NCBI GenBank assembly: GCA_031550755.1 | Contig: JAVBOJ010000082.1 | Location: 1 to 11,476 of the forward strand | From: JAVBOJ01 sp031550755 | GTDB lineage: Bacteria; Bacillota; Clostridia; Oscillospirales; UBA929 | Direction: 5' to 3' | DNA length: 11,476 nt | In this document: positions 6,955-11,476 of the stretch, one piece after another | Layout of the letters: each line of letters begins with the position of its first letter | Numbering within the stretch: the stretch's first letter is position 1 | Translations under genes and position numbers: made by a program | Notes under the pieces: model-generated | The model's database searches: none | Told to the model about the DNA's origin: nothing | Seen by the model: only the letters and a program-made list of their open reading frames with translations

Positions 6955-7851
6955 TTAATCCCCGCTTCCGTAGGTCACCCACTTGTTCGAGGTGCCAAAA
7001 ATAAAGGCGGTGAGCGCGCCGATAATCAGCAGCAGCACCCAGGCCATGGCCGAGGCGTAGCCCATCTCAAAGTAAAAGAAGCCCTTGATATAGAGATACA
7101 GCGTGTAAAACATGGTGGAGTTGATGGGGCCGCCCTGCCCGTTGGAGACGATATACGCCTGCGTGAACGACTGGAACGCGCCGATCATCTGCATGACCAG
7201 ATTGAACAGGATGACCGGGGTCAGCGACGGCAGGGTGATGCGGAAAAACTTCTGGAATTTCCCCGCACCGTCCACGCTGGCCGCCTCATAATATTCGCCG
7301 GGGATCTGCTTGAGACCGGCCAGAAAGATAATCATGGACGAGCCGAACTGCCAGACCGAGAGCAGCACCAGCGTATACAGGGCGTAGCTGGGGTTGGAGA
7401 TCCACGCCGGCGGGTCCTTGAACCCAAAGACGCCGGTCAAAATGGCGTTGATAACGCCGTCGCCGCCGAACAGCTTGCGCCACAGCATGGCGATGGCCAC
7501 CGAGCCGCCGAGCAGTGTCGGAATATAATACACCGCGCGGTACAGGCCGATCATTTTGAGCCCCTGATTCATCATCATGGCCACCAGCAGGGCGAACGCC
7601 AGCTTCAGCGGCACCGAGAGGAACACATAGGTAAAGGTGACGCCAAGGGACTTGAGGTAGACGTCGTCTGTGGTGAACATTTTGACATAGTTGTCAAAGC
7701 CAATCCATTCGGCGGGCTTGAGCAGGGTGAACTGGGTAAACGAAAGAAACAGCGAGCTGAACATGGGGTATACCGTCAGCACAAAAAATCCGATCAGCCA
7801 AGGCGCGAGGAATCCGTAGGCCACCCCGTTTTTACGCAACGTCCTGCCCAT
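6955..7851 (-). CDS. Sugar ABC transporter permease, MalF-type
   Basis: A 298-residue permease of the CUT1 family. The first membrane segment is at residues 12-36 (YGFLAPWLIGFFVLTVYPMF), followed by the usual WIGFDNYVKMF segment outside the membrane and further membrane segments to the end. The EAA coupling loop is GEYYEAASVDGAG (Glu189, Gly195), then FFRITLPSLTP. The frame is open upstream to 8034, but those codons overlap the GH43 gene and look unlike protein. The ATG at 7849-7851 has GGAGG (7857-7861) five nt upstream and starts the normal family N-terminus (MGRTLRKNG). It stops 4 nt before permease 2 and follows GH43 by 31 nt, inside an AT-rich repeat. Confidence 0.93.
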   Translation of the reverse strand: MGRTLRKNGVAYGFLAPWLIGFFVLTVYPMFSSLFLSFTQFTLLKPAEWIGFDNYVKMFTTDDVYLKSLGVTFTYVFLSVPLKLAFALLVAMMMNQGLKMIGLYRAVYYIPTLLGGSVAIAMLWRKLFGGDGVINAILTGVFGFKDPPAWISNPSYALYTLVLLSVWQFGSSMIIFLAGLKQIPGEYYEAASVDGAGKFQKFFRITLPSLTPVILFNLVMQMIGAFQSFTQAYIVSNGQGGPINSTMFYTLYLYIKGFFYFEMGYASAMAWVLLLIIGALTAFIFGTSNKWVTYGSGD

Positions 7852-7864
7852 AGGCACCTCCAAA

Positions 7865-7907
7865 ACAATTAAGAATTGAGAATTAAGAAGTAAGAATTGA
7901 TAATTGT
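7865..7907. repeat. 43-bp AT-rich repeat with inverted ends at the GH43/permease junction
   Basis: This stretch is built from AATT, AAGAA and GAATTGA words in otherwise GC-rich DNA. TAAGAATTGA occurs twice (7870-7879 and 7891-7900), a 21-nt period. The ends ACAATTA (7865-7871) and TAATTGT (7901-7907) are perfect 7-bp inverted repeats. It overlaps the last codons and the stop of GH43. It may be a small dispersed repeat that inserted here; the family is not identified. Confidence 0.6.
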
Positions 7908-8767
7908 CCGTCGGTTTCGTCCACCGGCAAAAACACGGCGCGCTCGTTCGGGGTTTTGTTGGGGCGGTGAATGGCCAGCCGCAGGATGCCGTCGCGGTCG
8001 GTGAAAAGCATGCCGTGACCGCCGTCTTGGTCAAACAGCGGGGTGTCCGACTGCGTCCACGGGCCCTGCACCCGGCCGCTTGACGAGGTCGCCACGCCGA
8101 TGCAGTATCCGTGTTGCCCCATGGCAGACCAAAGCATCAGCAGCGCGCCGTTTTTGGCTCTGTAAAAATTCGGCCCGTCGGTGACATAACTGCCCGGCGC
8201 GCGCGGCGGAGACGGCAGCGCCACGCTCCACGGCGCGTCATGCGACCGGAAGAGCAGCGCCGGCTCCCCGGCGGGAGCCTTGAGGTCGGGCGTCAGCGGC
8301 ATGAGGCAAATCTGCCCGTCGCCGACCTGCGTCCACTCGTGACAAAACGCCATAAAGGGCTGTCCCGCTTCGTCTACATACAGCGTACCGTCCAGACATT
8401 CCCAGTCGGGCGGGGTGAGCGGGCCGTCGCTCCACGGCGCGTACGGGCCCATGACGCTGTCGGCTCTCAGCACCGCCGTGCCGCGGCAGAGGCCGTCTTT
8501 TTTAAAGGTGGCGAAGAGATAATACGCGCCGTTGTAGGCGTAGACCTCGGGCGCCCAGAAATTTCGGTCGGCCCAGAAGTCCGCCCCGGGGCGGAATGCC
8601 TCAAACGGCCCCTCCCAATTGTCCAAATCCCCGGCGCTGCGGTAGACGTCAAACCCGACGCCGTCGGCCTTCCAGATATCGCGGTCGGTGGAGCCGAACA
8701 GGTAATAGACGCCGTTTTCCATGAACACAAAGGGGTCGCGGATCTGGATGTCGCTCACATGCGGCAT
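7883..8767 (-). CDS. Cytoplasmic family 43 glycoside hydrolase
   Basis: A 294-residue GH43-type five-bladed beta-propeller enzyme, the family of beta-xylosidases, arabinofuranosidases and arabinanases. The general base Asp11 is in IRDPFVF, the pKa-modulating Asp126 is in ECLDGTLYVDEAG, and WAPEVYAYNGAYYLFATF (71-88) is a typical blade motif. At the usual general-acid site (EGP) the sequence reads YVTDGPNFY, with Asp197. Glu144 in FCHEW is another conserved-looking acid. There is no signal peptide, so it should act on imported oligosaccharides. The start at 8767 follows a G-rich ribosome binding site and lies 14 nt after the SBP-A stop. The final residues SILTS come from the AT-rich repeat, so the native C-terminus may have been altered slightly. 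The substrate is unknown; an arabinoside or xyloside fits the family. Confidence 0.9.
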   Translation of the reverse strand: MPHVSDIQIRDPFVFMENGVYYLFGSTDRDIWKADGVGFDVYRSAGDLDNWEGPFEAFRPGADFWADRNFWAPEVYAYNGAYYLFATFKKDGLCRGTAVLRADSVMGPYAPWSDGPLTPPDWECLDGTLYVDEAGQPFMAFCHEWTQVGDGQICLMPLTPDLKAPAGEPALLFRSHDAPWSVALPSPPRAPGSYVTDGPNFYRAKNGALLMLWSAMGQHGYCIGVATSSSGRVQGPWTQSDTPLFDQDGGHGMLFTDRDGILRLAIHRPNKTPNERAVFLPVDETDGQLSILTS

Positions 8768-8781
8768 GGGATAAGCCCCCC

Positions 8782-10092
8782 TTATTCTTGCGGCTGCGTG
8801 GCGGCCGCGCTTTTGAGAATGCTCTCGCAGGACCGGCGGAACTGCACGGCGGCCTCCTGCGGCGTAATCTGCCCGAACACGACCTCCTCGGAGAGCTTGG
8901 TATACGCCTCCTTGAGCTGGTTGGACAGCGGCGAGTCCAGCTCGATTTCGGTGGCGGCCTCGCGGGCGGCGGCCTCCAAATAGGCGTAGACCTCCTTTTG
9001 GGCGTCGGTCAGGCCGGGAGCCAGCGCGTCGCGCACGGCGGCGGAAATGGGGACGCCGCGCTCGCCGTTTAGGATTTTGTTGGCTTCGATGTCGTTGACA
9101 AAAAAGCTGATAAACTTGGCGGCCTCGTCCTTTTGCGTTCCCTCGTTGTACAGGGAAAACATCTGGCTGGAGACAATGGTCAGCCCCAGCGGGCCGTCCT
9201 TATAGCGCCGGGGCGGACAGACCAGCCGCAGCGGGCGTCCGGCGGCGGCGGAGAGGGCGATAAACTGGTTGGACGCCACCCAGGTCATGGCGGCCTGGCC
9301 GCGCACGAGCGGGTCGCGCTCGATGTCGCCGCGGATCTCGGCGATTTCGGCGGGGGTGGGATAGGCACCGGCGTCGGTCAGGGTTTTCTTCATCTCGAAA
9401 AAGGCGGCGACCATGCTGTCGTCGGAATAATCCAGCGAGAGCTTGAAGGGGTTTTTGAGCACATTTTCGCCGGTACCGTACTGCTTGACCCACCAGTGCG
9501 CCAGCAGGATAAACTCCTCCAGCTGGCTGGAGCCCAAAATGCCCAGCTCGTCATGGATGCGCAGCGCGGCCTTTTCGTATTCGTCCCACGTCCAGTCAAA
9601 GGTAGGCGTCTTGGCGCCGGCGGCGTGGAACAGGGCGGGATCGTAGGCGATGGCGCGTCCGTTGACGCCGAGGGACAGGCCGACAACGTCGCCCTCAAAG
9701 GTGGTGAGGTTGATGTATTCCTGCGGGATCTGGGAGACGTCGATGAGCCCGCGGTCGATGTAATTGTTGAGCGATTCGATCTGGGCGGTGTAGGTGGGGA
9801 AATTGCCGCCCATCTGCATGATATCGTAGGCGTCGTGGGAGGCAATCAGGGTGGACAGCTTGGCGACATAATTGTCCAGATTGAAAAACTCGGCGGAAAT
9901 GGGAACGCCGGTTTTTTGGGTATACAGGTCGATGACGGCCAGGGTGGCGTCATGGCGGATCTGGGAGCCCCACCAGCCGATGCGCAGCGGCGCGGGCGGC
10001 GCGGTGTCCGCCACGGACGGGACGGAGGTCTCGGGCGCGCAGGCACCGAGAAAGCACAAGAGTAAGCAAAGTGCAACCAGCTTGCGTTTCAT
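8782..10092 (-). CDS. Solute-binding lipoprotein SBP-A, first gene of the sugar operon
   Basis: A 436-residue extracellular solute-binding protein, family 1. The signal peptide MKRKLVALCLLLCFLGAC has a clean lipobox (LGAC) with lipidated Cys18, followed by a Ser/Thr/Pro/Ala linker. The mature domain starts LRIGWWGSQIRHDATLAVID and includes AYDIMQMGGNFPTY and the second-lobe segment AAKFISFFVNDIEANKIL. It ends in an Ala/Gln-rich tail. The start has GGGGGAGGAG (10100-10109) about seven nt upstream. It lies directly downstream of the operon promoters and back-to-back with the membrane sensor kinase. Relative to SBP-B it is longer and clearly divergent. It could be an alternative binding protein for the same permeases or a ligand-presenting partner of the sensor; both are inference. 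Confidence 0.9.
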   Translation of the reverse strand: MKRKLVALCLLLCFLGACAPETSVPSVADTAPPAPLRIGWWGSQIRHDATLAVIDLYTQKTGVPISAEFFNLDNYVAKLSTLIASHDAYDIMQMGGNFPTYTAQIESLNNYIDRGLIDVSQIPQEYINLTTFEGDVVGLSLGVNGRAIAYDPALFHAAGAKTPTFDWTWDEYEKAALRIHDELGILGSSQLEEFILLAHWWVKQYGTGENVLKNPFKLSLDYSDDSMVAAFFEMKKTLTDAGAYPTPAEIAEIRGDIERDPLVRGQAAMTWVASNQFIALSAAAGRPLRLVCPPRRYKDGPLGLTIVSSQMFSLYNEGTQKDEAAKFISFFVNDIEANKILNGERGVPISAAVRDALAPGLTDAQKEVYAYLEAAAREAATEIELDSPLSNQLKEAYTKLSEEVVFGQITPQEAAVQFRRSCESILKSAAATQPQE

Positions 10093-10115
10093 ATCGCGGC
10101 TCCTCCCCCATGCTT

Positions 10116-10144
10116 ATCTTACGGGATACGCCAAAGCCTTTCAA
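10116..10144 (-). promoter_or_regulatory. Proximal promoter of the sugar operon
   Basis: On the minus strand TTGAAA (10139-10144) and TAAGAT (10116-10121) are 17 nt apart. Transcription would start near 10109, right at the ribosome binding site, so the leader is only about 17 nt. It is a candidate only, since the -10 is imperfect and the leader unusually short. Confidence 0.5.
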
Positions 10145-10162
10145 CTCACAAAACAGAGTTGA
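10141..10162. promoter_or_regulatory. Dyad over the proximal -35 box (candidate operator)
   Basis: TCAACTC (10141-10147) and GAGTTGA (10156-10162) are perfect 7-bp inverted arms with an 8-nt spacer. The left arm overlaps the -35 box of the proximal operon promoter. The layout suits a dimeric regulator, perhaps an AraC-type response regulator paired with the adjacent sensor kinase. The identity of the regulator is unknown. Confidence 0.45.
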
Positions 10163-10196
10163 CATTTGAAAAAACAGACAAGATGCAGCAAAATCA

Positions 10197-10211
10197 TTGT
10201 AAGCGGCGGCA
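10197..10211 (+). promoter_or_regulatory. cre-like (CcpA) site
   Basis: TTGTAAGCGGCGGCA fits the catabolite-responsive element pattern WTGNAANCGNWNNCW with a single mismatch (C for W at position 11). It overlaps the -35 box of the sensor-kinase promoter candidate, a position suited to repression by CcpA. Its right half is weak, so this is a candidate only. Confidence 0.35.
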
Positions 10212-10225
10212 TGTGCATGTATGAT
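10197..10225 (+). promoter_or_regulatory. Promoter candidate for the sensor kinase
   Basis: TTGTAA (10197-10202), a 17-nt spacer and TATGAT (10220-10225) lie upstream of the kinase start, giving transcription from about 10232. Its -10 box almost coincides with that of an opposed candidate on the minus strand. A consensus TTGACA at 10159-10164 has no matching -10 and is not favoured. Confidence 0.5.
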
Positions 10226-10249
10226 AAAGGAAAACGGAACTTATTGCAA
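10221..10249 (-). promoter_or_regulatory. Distal promoter candidate of the sugar operon, opposed to the kinase promoter
   Basis: On the minus strand TTGCAA (10244-10249) and TATCAT (10221-10226) are separated by 17 nt. Its -10 box overlaps the plus-strand TATGAT at 10220-10225, so polymerase could occupy only one of the two at a time. The transcript would have a leader of about 120 nt before SBP-A. Confidence 0.4.
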
Positions 10250-10278
10250 GTATTTTGTGCAAAAAAGGACGGGGTTGC

Positions 10279-11476
10279 ATGAGGCGGATACGCATGAGGA
10301 TCGGGCAGGGCATCTCCCTGCTGCTGATCGTGCAGACCGTCGTCTTTGCGCTGGTCTCGATTATTTTCATCAACAGCATCTACAATGTCTACCTGGGCCT
10401 GGTCTATGACAAATCGGAGGAGCTTGTGCGGCAATATGCCCGCAGCTTCGAGGACCGGCTGGGCGACATCCGGGAGCTGTCGGTGGAGTTTTTGTCCAAC
10501 GCCGATATCCAGCGCAATCTCACGGCTTACGCGCAGGATCCCCGCGCCCTGTCGGCCACGGTGGCGCTGGGCGAGCTGTACACCCAGATGTTCACCCGGG
10601 CGTTCCGCAACGAGAACATCGGGTTTATTTCGTTTGAATTTTTGGACGGCAAACGGGTGGAGGTGGCCGGCTCCGGCCGGATCCCGCCCGACGAGGAGAG
10701 CTACGCGCGGGTGCTGGAGCAGGCCAAGACCTCCGACGGGCGGCACGGCTGGGCGGTGGAGGAGACGTATGAGGACACCCTGATCCTCTACCGGCTCATC
10801 AAAAACACGTCGGCCTACGGCTTTCCCGACATCGGCGTGCTGATGGTCGGGGTGGACATCAGCCGGCTGCTGCGCGGTGCGCTGGAAACCCGGGAGGAAT
10901 TTACCCCGGAGCTTTTCTGCGTGGCGGGCGGGCATTTGTTTTCCAGCGACGGGCTGGAGGTGCCGCTGGCCGATATCAAGGATTTTTTAAGCCAAAACCG
11001 CGCGTACGGCTCGCTGACCGTCGCCGGGCAGCGGTATTTCGCCTCTGCCAGCCGCACACGCGAGGAGCGGTGGGAGCTGGTCTATGTCCAGTCCCGGTCG
11101 CAGGTGCTGTCCGGTCTGGTGGACATGAACCTCACCTATGTACTGAGTCTGGTGCTGTTCGGCGCGGTCATGCTGCTCGGCGGCATGACGCTGGCCTCCT
11201 CCATCACCCGGCCGCTTTCGCGCCTGTCGGGCAAGATGAAGGAGGTGGAGCAGGGCAATTACAAGGTGCCGCCCGGCGGCTTTTTGCCGAAGAAAAGCCC
11301 GGCGGCCTCCGAGGTGCGCGAGCTGGCCGACAGCTACGAGGCCATGCTGAAAAAAATCGACAACCTCATCAACGAGGTCTATTACGAAAAGCTCTCCCAC
11401 ATGGAGATCAAATACAAAATGCTCCAGCAGCACATCAATCCGCATTTTCTCTACAACACGCTGGACACTATTAACT
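10279..11476 (+). CDS. Membrane sensor histidine kinase, YesM/LytS family (partial, runs off the right edge)
   Basis: The frame is open from ATG 10279 to the window end, 399 codons with no stop. Domain order: a short basic N-terminus, membrane helix 1 at residues 12-35 (LLIVQTVVFALVSIIFINSI), an extracellular sensor region of about 245 residues, membrane helix 2 near 285-305 (YVLSLVLFGAVMLLGGM), and a HAMP linker (SITRPLSRLSGKMKEVEQGN, about 309-328). The start of the HisK_5TM/YesM-type kinase domain follows, with MLQQHINPHFLYNTLDTIN and the probable phospho-acceptor His389. The HATPase domain should lie beyond the edge. AAGGAC about nine nt upstream supports this start over the ATG at 10294. 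Such kinases normally work with an AraC-type YesN response regulator and control nearby sugar-uptake genes, so regulation of the divergent operon is likely but inferred. Confidence 0.9.
   Translation, partial: MRRIRMRIGQGISLLLIVQTVVFALVSIIFINSIYNVYLGLVYDKSEELVRQYARSFEDRLGDIRELSVEFLSNADIQRNLTAYAQDPRALSATVALGELYTQMFTRAFRNENIGFISFEFLDGKRVEVAGSGRIPPDEESYARVLEQAKTSDGRHGWAVEETYEDTLILYRLIKNTSAYGFPDIGVLMVGVDISRLLRGALETREEFTPELFCVAGGHLFSSDGLEVPLADIKDFLSQNRAYGSLTVAGQRYFASASRTREERWELVYVQSRSQVLSGLVDMNLTYVLSLVLFGAVMLLGGMTLASSITRPLSRLSGKMKEVEQGNYKVPPGGFLPKKSPAASEVRELADSYEAMLKKIDNLINEVYYEKLSHMEIKYKMLQQHINPHFLYNTLDTIN

Noticed and set aside
6922..7872. Plus-strand open frame antisense to permease 1
   Set aside because: The His/Arg/Gln-rich translation is typical of an antisense shadow, and the permease on the other strand has a clear EAA loop and membrane helices.
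7852..8034. N-terminal extension of the MalF-type permease to 8034
   Set aside because: It overlaps GH43 in another frame, does not look like protein and bypasses the good GGAGG/ATG start at 7851.
9133..10065. Plus-strand open frame of 310 codons antisense to SBP-A
   Set aside because: Same shadow effect in GC-rich DNA; Gly/Asp-rich sequence without recognisable domains.
10159..10187. Consensus TTGACA as -35 of the sensor kinase
   Set aside because: No acceptable -10 hexamer lies 16-19 nt downstream.

Overview
The window reads as chromosomal DNA of a GC-rich anaerobic Firmicute, most like an uncultured Clostridia/Oscillospiraceae-type gut organism. The signs are strong AGGAGG-type ribosome binding sites, SigA-like promoters with 17-nt spacers, two lipobox (Gram-positive style) solute-binding lipoproteins, a YesM-type sensor kinase and a Pct-like CoA-transferase. 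The taxonomic placement is inference. I see no tRNA, rRNA, CRISPR array, transposase or phage gene.

Left part (1-4720). A type I glyceraldehyde-3-phosphate dehydrogenase gene on the minus strand runs off the left edge. It carries an in-frame TAG (81-83), and clear GAPDH sequence resumes in the same frame directly after it. A divergent promoter region (918-1198) separates it from a plus-strand group of three genes: a soluble PAS/histidine-kinase-like protein that has lost its phospho-acceptor His and other catalytic residues, a PHP-family phosphatase of histidinol-phosphatase type, and a fused acyl-CoA:acetate CoA-transferase.

Middle and right part (4752-10092, minus strand). A five-gene carbohydrate operon is read from right to left: lipoprotein SBP-A, a cytoplasmic GH43 glycosidase, two CUT1-type permeases, and a second lipoprotein, SBP-B. 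It ends at a strong intrinsic terminator. No ATPase is encoded here, so a shared MsmX/MsmK-type ATPase elsewhere is likely. The inferred pathway is capture of an oligosaccharide (arabinoside/xyloside type) by an SBP, import, then intracellular hydrolysis by GH43.

Right edge (10093-11476). A 186-bp divergent region contains overlapping, opposed promoter candidates, a cre-like site and a dyad over a -35 box. A membrane sensor histidine kinase of the YesM/LytS family then reads rightward out of the window. It probably controls the sugar operon with a response regulator lying beyond the edge.

I do not see an obviously new multi-gene system. The points most worth checking are the interrupted GAPDH, the catalytically degenerate kinase leading a metabolic operon, the two SBPs bracketing an ATPase-less transporter beside a membrane sensor, and the control region between 10093 and 10278.
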